Source of the DNA: Comamonadaceae bacterium
GTDB taxonomy: Bacteria; Pseudomonadota; Gammaproteobacteria; Burkholderiales; Burkholderiaceae_C
Reading direction: 5' to 3'
Assembly: GCA_021299875.1 (NCBI GenBank)
Contig: JAJTEW010000003.1
Location: 80,531 to 144,530, forward strand
DNA: 64,000 nucleotides
The notes beneath the pieces are model-generated. The model did not search any database. It was not told the origin of the DNA and saw nothing but the letters and a program-made list of their open reading frames with translations. This document shows, piece after piece, positions 9,195 to 18,164 of the stretch (positions are counted from its first letter, which is position 1; each line of letters begins with the position of its first letter). Position numbers and translations under genes: made by a program.

Positions 9195-9965
9195 ATGTCT
9201 GTTGACCCAATGCAAACCCTTGGCACGCCAGATGCGGCTGTTCAAGAAGTCAAAATTCATTTGGCTGCTGCTTTGCGCATGGCTGTTCTAGATGGCTTTG
9301 AAGAAGGCATTGATAACCACTTCACAGCGTGTGTGCCCGGCCGTCCCAATCGGTACTTTGTTTTGCCGTTTGGCTTGCATTGGTCAGAAGCCAAGGCCAG
9401 CGACATGATGATTTTTAACGAGGAAGGGCAGACCCTCGAAGGGCGAGGCGTCGTGGAGCTTTCGGCCCAATGCATTCATGCCCCCCTGCACCGTTTAACC
9501 GGTGCAAAAGTTGTTTTGCATACCCATCAACCTTGGGCCACCGCGCTGAACATGTTGCAAGACAATCGCTTGTTACCCGCGACCCAAACGGCTGCTTTTT
9601 TTCATGGGCGCATTGCTTATGACGATACCTACACAGGTCTGGCATCATCTTTAGAAGAAGGTGAACGACTGGCTGCGTTGATGGGTGACAAGACTGTCTT
9701 GTTCATGAAAAACCATGGTGTTGTGACCATTGGCGATACGGTGGCTCAGGCTTATCGCCGCTTGTACAAACTTGAAAAAGCCTGTCAAACACAAGTCTTG
9801 GCCATGAGCACTGGCAAGGCCTTGAACATCTTGGGTGACGAAGTCATTCAACGTGTCCTTCAGCCTTCTGGCAATGACCGCCACCCTCGAGGCGACCGCG
9901 AGAGACTTTATTTTGAAGCCAATATGCGCATCCTAGATCGCCTCAACCCAGGCTACGCCGATTGA
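9195..9965 (+). CDS. Class II aldolase/adducin domain protein
   Basis: Members of this family are zinc-dependent aldolases, epimerases or decarboxylases acting on phosphorylated or acidic sugars. The metal-binding HTHQPW motif and the later FMKNHGVVTIG segment with the third His are visible, as is the FEEGIDNHFTACV N-terminal strand. From the chosen ATG the protein has 256 residues. There is no good ribosome site, and a start 15 bases downstream or 84 upstream is also possible. The gene stands alone after a 225-base gap that is AT-richer than its surroundings. Substrate is unknown; the beta-hydroxyacid dehydrogenase 2 kb away would be a logical partner in acid-sugar breakdown, which is inference. 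Confidence 0.85.
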   Translation: MSVDPMQTLGTPDAAVQEVKIHLAAALRMAVLDGFEEGIDNHFTACVPGRPNRYFVLPFGLHWSEAKASDMMIFNEEGQTLEGRGVVELSAQCIHAPLHRLTGAKVVLHTHQPWATALNMLQDNRLLPATQTAAFFHGRIAYDDTYTGLASSLEEGERLAALMGDKTVLFMKNHGVVTIGDTVAQAYRRLYKLEKACQTQVLAMSTGKALNILGDEVIQRVLQPSGNDRHPRGDRERLYFEANMRILDRLNPGYAD

Positions 9966-10018
9966 GTCATCAAGACGGAAGCTCAATTGAACGTCGGTGG
10001 CCACAGCGCCACCGCGGC

Positions 10019-10267
10019 TCAGAGTTCTGCAGCGACCGCCTGTCGTTTGCGCTTGGCCAGTATCCTGGCTGAGTTGAGACCCGTGAGGACCATGATGGGC
10101 CACAAGAAAGTGCAGACCATGGCCCACAAAACGCGACCGCCCAAAGTGGAGTCACCCTGCGGGGTGTCCACCTTGTGTGGCCCCTCGCTGAACAGGTGCA
10201 TATAAGAGAACGTTGAGAGGCCAAAAACAAGGCCAAACAAGAGGAACAGTGAGATGTAAATGTTCAA
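10019..10267 (-). CDS. Small two-helix membrane protein with TTG start
   Basis: This is an 82-residue hypothetical protein with two hydrophobic segments (about residues 3-24 and 46-66) joined by a polar loop and ending in a basic tail (AKRKRQ). The start is TTG: AGGAGA lies five bases before it, whereas the first in-frame ATG is 22 codons in and would remove the first membrane helix. I do not recognise the family. It is convergent with the class II aldolase gene and shares an intergenic region with the divergent serine hydrolase gene. Function unknown. Confidence 0.65.
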   Translation of the reverse strand: MNIYISLFLLFGLVFGLSTFSYMHLFSEGPHKVDTPQGDSTLGGRVLWAMVCTFLWPIMVLTGLNSARILAKRKRQAVAAEL

Positions 10268-10525
10268 GGCAATCTCCTAGGTGAGGACCACTTGGATTGG
10301 TGGTTGACCTGATCTCAGGCCCCTATTAGATCAATGTAACAAAAATCTGACAATTTATTTTGTAAATAAACCGTTACTCACGAGGTTAATCCTTGCACAA
10401 GCGATGAGCGCGTCGCATGGGGAGTCGCCAGAGTGAACGTCCAACGGGCAACAACCCATGATGATGAATCTGTGCATCGCTCTTCATCCGCACCATCCGT
10501 TGGCCCATCATTTCTGATTGTCAAA

Positions 10526-11575
10526 ATGAAACATTCCCTAGCCGAGACCATTGCATTCATCCAATCTTGTGAAACTTCATGGTCGCGTGACACTTCGCCG
10601 CCTTGGGGCATCCATGACATGGATCCGCCACCCTACAACCGCTTATACGGACCGATCCATGGGCGTGGTCCTGTTTCTGGCGTTTTGTTTCACAAAAACC
10701 AGATGCTGGCCAAGTGGGGGGAGCCTCACAAGGCAGACCTGACGTTCAGCGTTGCCAAAACTTACTTGGCCCTTCTGGCAGGTCTGGCATTCGATCAAGG
10801 CCTGCTGAAAGATGTGCACGCACCGGTTGTTCAGCAATGCCCTGGCATTGGCTTTGAGGGCGATCGCTTGTCGCGCATCACTTGGCACCATTTGTTGCAG
10901 CAAACCAGCGAATGGGAGGGGACTTGCCTGGGTATCCCGGAACAGGTGGATCGCTACCGATGGCTGGCCTACCAAACCGGACAAGCACAAGGGATCAAGG
11001 GAGACGCCAGACCCTTGGGCGAACCAGGCACTAAGTTTGAGTACAACGACGTTCGCATCAATCAATTGTCTTTGGCATTGCTCCATCTGTTCAAAAGACC
11101 CTTGCCTGAAGTGTTTGAAGAATTTTTCAGAAAACCTTTGGGGTGTTCAGATGCGTTTCAATGGGTGGGTTACGAGCAAGGCTTAACCCAAGTCAATGGT
11201 CAACGCATGATGTCGGTGCCGGGGGGCAGTCACTGGGGTGGGGGCATTTCCATCTCTGCCATGGACCAGGCCCTGATTGGCTTGATGCTGATGGGGCAAG
11301 GGCAGTTCAATGGACAACAAATTTTGTCAAAGCAATGGCTACAAATGATGCAACAGCCCTGTGATGTGGCGCCCTACTATGGGTACCTCATTTGGCTGAA
11401 CAACGATGGGGCGCTGTTCAAAGATGCACCGCGCAGTTCATGGTTTGCCATTGGTGCGGGCTCTTCTGTGACATGGGTTGACCCCGTGTTGGAGTTGGTT
11501 TGCATCATGCGGTGGATCGATGCTTCAAAAACCAACGACTGCATTGCCCAAGTGATGCAATCGTTGAGCACGTGA
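10526..11575 (+). CDS. Serine hydrolase, beta-lactamase family (class C-like fold), cytoplasmic
   Basis: The protein has the SxxK nucleophile motif in FSVAKTY and a YxN-type motif in FEYNDVR, typical of the beta-lactamase/DD-peptidase/esterase superfamily, followed by HWGGGISISAMDQ. No signal peptide is visible, so it probably acts in the cytoplasm as an esterase or amidase rather than on cell wall. The ATG chosen gives 349 residues; an upstream GTG at 10433 with a GGGGAG ribosome site would add 31 residues, so the start is open. It is convergent with the dehydrogenase-Bug operon. Substrate unknown. Confidence 0.85.
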   Translation: MKHSLAETIAFIQSCETSWSRDTSPPWGIHDMDPPPYNRLYGPIHGRGPVSGVLFHKNQMLAKWGEPHKADLTFSVAKTYLALLAGLAFDQGLLKDVHAPVVQQCPGIGFEGDRLSRITWHHLLQQTSEWEGTCLGIPEQVDRYRWLAYQTGQAQGIKGDARPLGEPGTKFEYNDVRINQLSLALLHLFKRPLPEVFEEFFRKPLGCSDAFQWVGYEQGLTQVNGQRMMSVPGGSHWGGGISISAMDQALIGLMLMGQGQFNGQQILSKQWLQMMQQPCDVAPYYGYLIWLNNDGALFKDAPRSSWFAIGAGSSVTWVDPVLELVCIMRWIDASKTNDCIAQVMQSLST

Positions 11576-11660
11576 ACGATGCGCTTGGTGCCTTGCCTTG
11601 CCGTGCCGGATGGCAGCAGGGGGCCAAGCGCTGGATCCCAGAGCTTGACCTTCACCACTT

Positions 11661-12581
11661 TCAAGGTGAAGATGACATGCGCAACAAAACGTTGAAAACG
11701 GAAGCGGTGTCATGATCGCCGTGCCCCAAGGCCATGGCTGCGTTGTACACCGGTACCGATGCAGAAAACAAAGGGGCAGGGACTTGAGCGTTGGCCAAAG
11801 CCTCAGCAATCAAGGCCATGTCTTTTTGCCAAATGGCCACTTTCATGGTGGGCGTCTTCCAGCCTTCATCGGCCATCAAGGGACCTCGAATTTGCAACAT
11901 GCGTGAGCCTCCTGCGCCATCGCTGAGCACTTGGACGGCTCGGGATGGGGCAATCCCCCACTTTTGTCCCAGTAAAAGCGCCTCTGCAGTGGCCACGTTG
12001 TGGACGGCCACCAGCAAGTTGGCCATGAGTTTCATCTTCATGCCGTTGCCAAAAGCGCCCAGATCGAAACAGTTTTTGGCAAAGCCGTCAAAGACAGGCG
12101 CCATTTGGCGGATGACCGAACGTGGGCCACTGGCGTAAACGGTGAGGTCTTTGAGTACGGCTTGTGCGCCCGTCCCCGACAAGGGGCAGTCGAGCATGAC
12201 AATGGATTGGGCTTTCAGGATGTCGCGCGCTGCCTTTTTATCAGCCACGTCCAGTGTGCTGGTTTCCATCACCACCAGTTGCCGATGGCCACAGCTGGCG
12301 ATGTGCTGAACCGCCTCATGCAAAGCCTTGGGGCTCGGCAGGGCGCAAATGATGACATCCACGTTGGAGGCCAGAACACTGGCGTTTTTCAAAGAAGTGC
12401 CGCCCGCAGCTTTCAGTCGTTTTCGGGCTTGAGGGTTGGGGTCGTAACCGTAAACCTCAAACCCTGCCTTGACCAGGTTGGCCGCCATGGCCAAGCCCAT
12501 GATGCCCACACCCAGAACGCCAATTCGGCGAACAGGCGGACGAGAGGAAACCCGCCGCGATGTGGACAAGGGCTTGTTCAT
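11661..12581 (-). CDS. NAD(P)-dependent beta-hydroxyacid dehydrogenase (3-hydroxyisobutyrate dehydrogenase family)
   Basis: The 306-residue protein shows the Rossmann motif GVLGVGIMGLAMAANL, the substrate-binding segment DCPLSGTGAQA, and the catalytic Lys region GNGMKMKLMANLL. This family oxidises beta-hydroxyacids such as 3-hydroxyisobutyrate, tartronate semialdehyde (reverse reaction) or threonate. It lies 10 bases downstream of a Bug receptor gene on the same strand, so the two form an operon; uptake and oxidation of a hydroxyacid is the natural reading. The exact substrate is not determinable. An imperfect stem (CTTCACC/GGTGAAG) overlaps its stop codon. Confidence 0.9.
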   Translation of the reverse strand: MNKPLSTSRRVSSRPPVRRIGVLGVGIMGLAMAANLVKAGFEVYGYDPNPQARKRLKAAGGTSLKNASVLASNVDVIICALPSPKALHEAVQHIASCGHRQLVVMETSTLDVADKKAARDILKAQSIVMLDCPLSGTGAQAVLKDLTVYASGPRSVIRQMAPVFDGFAKNCFDLGAFGNGMKMKLMANLLVAVHNVATAEALLLGQKWGIAPSRAVQVLSDGAGGSRMLQIRGPLMADEGWKTPTMKVAIWQKDMALIAEALANAQVPAPLFSASVPVYNAAMALGHGDHDTASVFNVLLRMSSSP

Positions 12582-12591
12582 GGCGAAGACC

Positions 12592-13578
12592 TTAATCCAC
12601 CTTGATGTTGAGGTCGTTGACCACTTTGTTCCAGAAGGTGTAGTCAGAGCCGGCCACGGCGTCCAAAGCGGCCGCTGTGGTGCCCGTCGGTGTGAGGCCC
12701 AAGTCCAACATGCGGGCTTGAATGTCAGGCATCTTCACGATCTTTACGATTTCGGCGTTCAGTTTGGCGATCACATCATTGGGGGTGCCCGTGGGGGTAA
12801 AAATACCGTGCCATGAGCTGCCAATGACGCCGTTGACATCCAAGTTGGCATCAAACTCGGTCATGGTGGGCACATCAGGCAAATTCGGAATGCGCTGTGC
12901 GCCTGAAATACCCAGTGCTTTGATCTTCCCGGTTTTGATCAGCGGGATGGCCGTGGTGGAGGCCTCGACAGACAGGCTGATGACCCCACTCATGACATCG
13001 GGTGAGGGGTTGGTTTTGTACGGCACGTGGTTGAGTTTGATGCCCAGTCGTTGAGACCAGGCCTCCAAGGCCACGTGGGGTTGGGAGCCCACACCCAAAG
13101 ACGCAAAGTCAATTTTTCCAGGGTTTTTCTTGGCGTAGTCGACCATCTCTCGCATGTTGTTGTAGGGTGTTTTGAGGGAAGCCGTCAGCACATGCGGGAC
13201 CAGCAGCAATTGGCTGACGGCTTTGAAATCACGAGGGGGGTTGTACTTGGGGTCACGGTACACATTGGGCGCGATGGCGTGAGACGCCTTGACGCTGTAA
13301 AACAAGGTGTAGCCATCGGCCGGTGTGGCGGCAGCTGCCAACGCGCCAATCATGCCGCCGGCTCCAGGGCGGTTGTCGATGAGCACGGGTTGACCCAAAG
13401 CGTTGCTCAGTCGGTCGCCGATCAATCGGGCCACCACGTCCGGTGACACGCCTGCAGGAAATGGAACGATCATGCGGATCGGTCGATTGGGGTAGTTGGC
13501 TGTTTGCGCAAACGCATTGGGCAGCGCCAAGCCAGTGGCCGCGAGCGCTGCTTGGGTGAGTAAGTGACGACGTTTCAT
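12592..13578 (-). CDS. Bug/TctC-family periplasmic receptor 3
   Basis: The 328-residue protein starts with a Tat/Sec-like leader (MKRRHLLTQAALAATGLAL, cleavage after NAFA). Bug motifs follow: YPNRPIRMIVPFPAG, DNRPGAGG, DGYTLFYSV, and LNHVPYKTNPSPD. The glycine-rich GGPTD/GGAVD loop of its paralogues is GVSPD here, suggesting a different ligand. It is the first gene of a two-gene operon with the beta-hydroxyacid dehydrogenase. Confidence 0.92.
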   Translation of the reverse strand: MKRRHLLTQAALAATGLALPNAFAQTANYPNRPIRMIVPFPAGVSPDVVARLIGDRLSNALGQPVLIDNRPGAGGMIGALAAAATPADGYTLFYSVKASHAIAPNVYRDPKYNPPRDFKAVSQLLLVPHVLTASLKTPYNNMREMVDYAKKNPGKIDFASLGVGSQPHVALEAWSQRLGIKLNHVPYKTNPSPDVMSGVISLSVEASTTAIPLIKTGKIKALGISGAQRIPNLPDVPTMTEFDANLDVNGVIGSSWHGIFTPTGTPNDVIAKLNAEIVKIVKMPDIQARMLDLGLTPTGTTAAALDAVAGSDYTFWNKVVNDLNIKVD

Positions 13579-13860
13579 GGGGCGGGTCTCCAGGTTTTAT
13601 TGAGAAATAAACAAACATTGATGGGGCAGTGCCCCTCAGAACAGCTTTCGAAATCCGAGGACATCCGTGCCCACTTTTTTTAAAAGCAGTTGTCAATGTC
13701 CTGAACGCGTTTTTACACAGTGTCCACCTGCAAGCAAGACGCGCAGGTTACAGGTGCTGCCCAGCATGGCCGCCCGCACAGGTTTCATTTGGCGTGACGG
13801 AGTTGGGGGTATTGCCGAGCGTGCATGATGATGGGGTTTCAAAAAATCTGAGCCATCACC

Positions 13861-14340
13861 ATGCAAAGACGTCAATGGCTTCAAGCCGCTGCTTTCACGC
13901 TTGTATCGGGCACTCTCTTAGAAAAAACCGTGCTCGCGCAAGTGACCACGGTCGAGGTCTGGAAAGACCCCAACTGTGGTTGCTGCCATTTGTGGGTTGA
14001 GCACTTGCAGACCCAGGGTTTCAAGGTCCATGTGCGCGATGTGGGCAATGCCGCTGCACGTCAGCGACTTGGCATGCCCGAGAAGTGGGGCTCATGTCAC
14101 ACCGCCACCGTGGGCGGGTATGTCATCGAGGGGCACGTTCCTGCAGCCGATATTCGCCGACTGCTCAAAGAGCGTCCCGTTGCGCTGGGCCTCTCGGTTC
14201 CCGGCATGCCCATTGGCAGTCCGGGGATGGACGGCCCCGAATACAAAGGCAGGAAAGATGCTTTTGATGTGCTGTTGGTTCAAAAGGATGGCAGCGCCAA
14301 AAGTTTTCAGGCTTACCCTGCGAATTCCCGCAGGGTCTAA
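13861..14340 (+). CDS. DUF411 metal-binding protein, exported
   Basis: The 159-residue protein has a signal peptide (MQRRQWLQAAAFTLVSGTLL, ending VLAQ) and the DUF411 core: WKDPNCGCCHLWVEHL near residue 40, then GSCHTATVGGYVIEGHVP and LLKERP. The CxCC cluster plus Cys-His pair suggests copper or other soft-metal binding in the periplasm; several homologues lie in copper-resistance loci. Here the neighbours are a Coq7-type hydroxylase and unrelated genes, so the role is unclear. ATG follows a 282-base gap with no other gene. Confidence 0.88.
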   Translation: MQRRQWLQAAAFTLVSGTLLEKTVLAQVTTVEVWKDPNCGCCHLWVEHLQTQGFKVHVRDVGNAAARQRLGMPEKWGSCHTATVGGYVIEGHVPAADIRRLLKERPVALGLSVPGMPIGSPGMDGPEYKGRKDAFDVLLVQKDGSAKSFQAYPANSRRV

Positions 14341-14379
14341 CCCGGTGTTCAGCATGGGCTGGGCCTTTATTTGAGTTGT

Positions 14380-14916
14380 ATGGTGTCCATTCCCCTTTCC
14401 CCCTATTTGGAGCGTGAGTTGCGCTCGGACCACGCAGGCGAAACCGGCGCTGTGAGCATCTACCTTGGCATCGCGGCGGTGGCCAAGTGGCGAGGCAACC
14501 GGGAAATGCTGGCATTGGCACAAATGCACGGCAAAACAGAAGCTGAGCATTTGGCCGGGGTGGAGACGTGGTTGCCTGCGGCCAAGCGAAGCGCTCTTTT
14601 AGGGCCATGGCGCTTGGCGGGTTGGCTGACTGGCGCTTTGCCGGCTTTGTTTGGCACGCATGCGGTTTATGCCACGATCGCCGCGGTAGAAACTTTTGTC
14701 GACCAACATTACCAACAACAGATTGACCATCTGGTGCGGCAGGGTGGCCCAGAGGGCTTGTTGGCGCTTTTGCGCAAGTGCCAAGCTGACGAGCAACACC
14801 ACCGTGATGAGGCGGCAGCTTTGGCGGGTCCTGCACGCCACTGGTTGTTGACGGCATGGTGTTGGATGGTGGGTTGGGGCTCTGAAGCCGCCGTTGTTTT
14901 GGCGCGCCGTGTTTGA
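14380..14916 (+). CDS. coq7: 2-nonaprenyl-3-methyl-6-methoxy-1,4-benzoquinol hydroxylase (Coq7 family)
   Basis: Coq7 proteins are membrane-associated di-iron monooxygenases for the last hydroxylation in ubiquinone synthesis. The ligand set is complete: Glu in SDHAGETGA, EAEH, Glu in AVETFVDQHY, and DEQHH. A hydrophobic stretch (LAGWLTGALPALFG) matches the membrane-contact region. From the chosen ATG the protein has 178 residues; a TTG nine bases upstream is possible. It lies 40 bases after the DUF411 gene and may be co-transcribed with it. Confidence 0.9.
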   Translation: MVSIPLSPYLERELRSDHAGETGAVSIYLGIAAVAKWRGNREMLALAQMHGKTEAEHLAGVETWLPAAKRSALLGPWRLAGWLTGALPALFGTHAVYATIAAVETFVDQHYQQQIDHLVRQGGPEGLLALLRKCQADEQHHRDEAAALAGPARHWLLTAWCWMVGWGSEAAVVLARRV

Positions 14917-15072
14917 TGGGCGCCATGAAGGAAGCCTTTGACGATCAACCCCAGGAGATGCTGTCTTTGCAGCTGAGCGAACGCCAAACCCAACCGTCTA
15001 AGGCTTGATTTTGTCCCGCGGCAGTTGCCCATTCAGTGGAGACAGGCCTGGTTGATCATGCGAGAATCCAAC

Positions 15073-15201
15073 ATGAATAAATTTAAAATCTCGAAAATCA
15101 GGAACATGTCGGCTGGTTACTACGCCGTAGGTATCTTGGTTTTTTCGGCTGTCTTGGGCGTCCTGGCCGTCATCGTGGAATTGGTCAACCGAAACAGTTG
15201 A
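15073..15201 (+). CDS. Putative small single-span membrane protein (42 residues)
   Basis: A short frame with a basic, polar N-terminus (MNKFKISKIRN) is followed by one strongly hydrophobic segment (YYAVGILVFSAVLGVLAVIV) and a short polar end. The positive-inside pattern and clean helix argue for a real small membrane protein. An ATG five codons upstream could also start it. It sits 31 bases before the exported serine hydrolase on the same strand. No family is recognised and the ribosome site is weak, so it remains a candidate. Confidence 0.45.
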   Translation: MNKFKISKIRNMSAGYYAVGILVFSAVLGVLAVIVELVNRNS

Positions 15202-15231
15202 CCTGTAGCCAGGCGTGTGACTTCACCACCG

Positions 15232-16530
15232 ATGATGTCGTTCAAGCTCACAAAATTCCTGTGGTCGGGCCTTTGGGGGGCTTGGCTTGTGACCAGCACG
15301 GTTTGCTCAGCCGACACCTTCAAAATCCGCCCCGATGGGCCTGATGCCGAGCGTTTAGGCATCCAACAGGGCTACCCCGTGTGCCCGCAAGCCTTGACGC
15401 GTCCCGAGTGCCGGGTTGGAACATGGTCCGCCAACGACCAAGTGGCCAACCACTCGGTGGTCCGGGCATCTGCGCAGCCACTGCAATTACCGACCAGGGT
15501 GGGTGCGCCGCCCATCCTTTACCGTTGGGGTTTTTCTGGCAAGACGCTTGACGACTTTATGGCCGAAACCAAAACCACCGGCTTGATTGTCCTCAAAGAG
15601 GGGCAGGTGGTGGCAGAGCGCTACCAATACGATCGTCGCCCAGACATGCGTTTTCGATCCTTCTCCATGGCCAAAACATTCACCGCCATGCTGGTGGGCA
15701 TCGCACAAGACAAAGGCATGATCCGCTCATTGGACGACAAGGCGGCAGACTACTGGCCAGAAATTTCAGCGTCTGCTTATGGTCAAACCCGCATTCGGAA
15801 TTTGCTGCGCATGGCCTCTGGGGTGCCATTTCGAGAGTTGTACACGTGGACTCCCGATGACGACATCTGGGTGTGGGGCCGGGTGTTGAATCTGCCCGAA
15901 AATAGAATGCGCCCCGAGAAAATTGTTGAATACCTCAATACCAAAACCACCCGAGAAGTCGAACAAGGCTTGCGATTCAAATACGCCACGATTGAAACTG
16001 AAATCTTGGGCAGGGTGTTGACCCGGGCCACGGGCATGAGCATCAGCCAATTGACCGAGGAGTGGCTTTGGAAGCCCATGGGGGCTGAGTATGAGGCGCG
16101 CTGGTTGCTGGCGGGAACGGATCAGGGTGAAGGCACTGGCGGCAGTTTCAATGCCACTTTGCGCGATTACGCCCGGTTTGGAGTTTTGCTGGCCAATGAT
16201 GGGCAACGCGACGGTGTGTCGGTGATCCCTCGGCAGTTTTTGTTGGATGCCACCGATCCAGCGCGTCAGCCTATGGCCTTTCGCCCTCGTGTGGCCACCC
16301 CCGGTCCAGGCTATGGGTACCAAACGTGGTTGATGCCGTTCAAAGAGCGGACATTCGCGCTCCAAGGGATACACGGTCAGCACATTTTTGTTCAACCCAA
16401 GTCGGGCATTGTGATGGTGCAAACTTCTGTGAACGACCAAGCCAGTGGTCGCCAAGACATGCGCCCTTACCAAATGCGCGATGCGCTTTGGGCTGGCATT
16501 CTCAAAAGTCTGGGTGGTGCCAGCGATTGA
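15232..16530 (+). CDS. Exported serine hydrolase, beta-lactamase family
   Basis: This protein of about 432 residues has a signal peptide (LTKFLWSGLWGAWLVTSTV, then CSAD). The SxxK motif is in FSMAKTFTAML near residue 150, and a Tyr (FKYATIE) occupies the second motif region. A WLLAGTDQGEGTGG loop and the IHGQHIFVQP ending match the C-terminal part of this superfamily. The cleavage region ends TVCSAD, but a classical lipobox is not clear. It is probably a periplasmic esterase or peptidase-like enzyme. Two adjacent ATGs at the start cannot be separated. It is convergent, with two bases between stops, with the acyl-CoA ligase gene. Confidence 0.88.
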   Translation: MMSFKLTKFLWSGLWGAWLVTSTVCSADTFKIRPDGPDAERLGIQQGYPVCPQALTRPECRVGTWSANDQVANHSVVRASAQPLQLPTRVGAPPILYRWGFSGKTLDDFMAETKTTGLIVLKEGQVVAERYQYDRRPDMRFRSFSMAKTFTAMLVGIAQDKGMIRSLDDKAADYWPEISASAYGQTRIRNLLRMASGVPFRELYTWTPDDDIWVWGRVLNLPENRMRPEKIVEYLNTKTTREVEQGLRFKYATIETEILGRVLTRATGMSISQLTEEWLWKPMGAEYEARWLLAGTDQGEGTGGSFNATLRDYARFGVLLANDGQRDGVSVIPRQFLLDATDPARQPMAFRPRVATPGPGYGYQTWLMPFKERTFALQGIHGQHIFVQPKSGIVMVQTSVNDQASGRQDMRPYQMRDALWAGILKSLGGASD

Positions 16531-16532
16531 GT

Positions 16533-18161
16533 TCAGTTTTCGCCGCGCAATTCCACCCGCCTGATTTTCCCGGAGATGGTCTTGGGCAGCGTGTCTCTGA
16601 ATTCGATCTCTCTGGGGTATTTGTAGGGCGCGGTTTGCGCTTTGACGAAGTTTTGAATCTCGACAGCCAGAGCCTCTGAAGCGGTGTAACCCTTGGCCAA
16701 GATGATGAAGGCCTTGACGATTTCTCCGCGCAATTCATCGGGTTTGCCAATCACAGCCGCTTCGGCCACGGCGGGGTGCTCGATCAGCGTGGATTCAACT
16801 TCAAAAGGGCTGATCCGGTAGCTGGAAGACGAGATGATGTCGTCCGAGCGGCCCACAAACCAGATGTAGCCGTCTGGGTCTCGTTTGGCGGTGTCGCCGG
16901 TGTAATACCAGCCATGTCGAAATGATTTCGCGGTGGTTTGGGGGTCGCCGTAGTAGCCCCTGAAAAGCCCCGGTGGGTGGGGGTCTGTGACCTTGACCGC
17001 AATATGGCCCACTTCACCATCGGCCACCACTTGACCGTCATCGTTGATCACGTCGACGTGCAAGCCTGGACAAGGTTTGCCCATCGAGCCGGGGCGGATG
17101 GCCATGCCCGGAAAGTTGGCGACGATGTTGATGGTTTCCGTTTGGCCATAACCGTCATAAATGTCGCAGCCTGTAGCCAGTTTCCAAGCCCGCATGGCCT
17201 CGGGGTTGAGGGGTTCACCTGCACCAAAACAGTGGCGAAGCGAGCTGAAATCAGCGCCTGACAAATCGGCTTTGGCCATGACGCGGTAGACGGTGGGCGG
17301 CGCACAAAATGTGCTCACTTTGTATTGGGCAATGATGTCCAAATGCATGGGCAGATCAAACCCTTCTCCGTCGTACAGCACGATGGTGGCGCCGGCGGTC
17401 AGTGGGGGGTACAAGAGGCCCCAGGCGGCTTTGGCCCACCCGGTATCGGTCAAGGTCCAGTGCACATCACTCTCGCGCAAGTCTTGCCAGTATCGCCCTG
17501 TGATCGAATGGGCCAAGGCATAGGCATGGTCTCTTTCGACCATTTTGGGCAGTGAGGTGGTGCCCGAGGTGAAATAGATGAGCATGCACTCATCCGAGCG
17601 TGTGCGCGGGATTTTTTGGCGGTCGATGGTGGGCGGTTGTGTCGCGCACATGTCTTCATACGAATGCCAACCGGCTTTGGTATCACCCACCAGTATTTTG
17701 TGCTGCAGGCTTGGGCAAACGGACTCGATTGATTCCAGGGCTTGTGCGTGCGGGGTGCCCACCACGGCCACCGATGCACCGGATCGGTTGACCCGGTATT
17801 CCAGATCTTTGGCTTTGAGTTGGTTGGTGCCAGGCATGGCAATGGCCCCGATCTTGGCGCAACCCAACAGCACAAAATACCACTGTGCAATGCGCGGGAG
17901 CACCACCAACACCGAGTCACCTTTGCCAACACCCAGAGCCAACAGAGCGTTGGCAAACCGGTTCGATTCACGTTCAAGGTCGCTGTAATGGTGGTGCGTG
18001 ACGTTCTGGCCGCTTCGGTCAATGGCGATCAAGGCCAGCTTGTCATTCGTCTGTGCACGCTTGTCCACCACGTCAAAGCCAAAGTTGAAAAACTCTGGAA
18101 CGGTGTACGAAAAATCGGCACGAGCAGCCTCGTAGTCAAACGCAGGAAACGGGGTTTTCAT
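16533..18161 (-). CDS. AMP-dependent acyl-CoA ligase (medium-chain/benzoate-CoA ligase-like)
   Basis: The 542-residue adenylate-forming enzyme has the P-loop FTSGTTSLPKMV, the DGYGQTE motif, YYTGDTAKRDPDGYIWFVGR, and the C-terminal catalytic Lys in LPKTISGKIRR. In the P-loop the usual Gly after TSGTT is Ser, a modest departure. Related enzymes activate medium-chain or aromatic acids. It lies three bases after an APC permease gene on the same strand, so import and CoA activation of a substrate may be coupled. The ATG has no strong ribosome site, consistent with translational coupling. Confidence 0.9.
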   Translation of the reverse strand: MKTPFPAFDYEAARADFSYTVPEFFNFGFDVVDKRAQTNDKLALIAIDRSGQNVTHHHYSDLERESNRFANALLALGVGKGDSVLVVLPRIAQWYFVLLGCAKIGAIAMPGTNQLKAKDLEYRVNRSGASVAVVGTPHAQALESIESVCPSLQHKILVGDTKAGWHSYEDMCATQPPTIDRQKIPRTRSDECMLIYFTSGTTSLPKMVERDHAYALAHSITGRYWQDLRESDVHWTLTDTGWAKAAWGLLYPPLTAGATIVLYDGEGFDLPMHLDIIAQYKVSTFCAPPTVYRVMAKADLSGADFSSLRHCFGAGEPLNPEAMRAWKLATGCDIYDGYGQTETINIVANFPGMAIRPGSMGKPCPGLHVDVINDDGQVVADGEVGHIAVKVTDPHPPGLFRGYYGDPQTTAKSFRHGWYYTGDTAKRDPDGYIWFVGRSDDIISSSSYRISPFEVESTLIEHPAVAEAAVIGKPDELRGEIVKAFIILAKGYTASEALAVEIQNFVKAQTAPYKYPREIEFRDTLPKTISGKIRRVELRGEN

Positions 18162-18164
18162 CGG

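Noticed and set aside
14916..15008. 30-codon frame directly after coq7 (start overlaps its stop)
   Set aside because: Start-stop overlap is suggestive, but the peptide is very short, Gln-rich and featureless; no further support.
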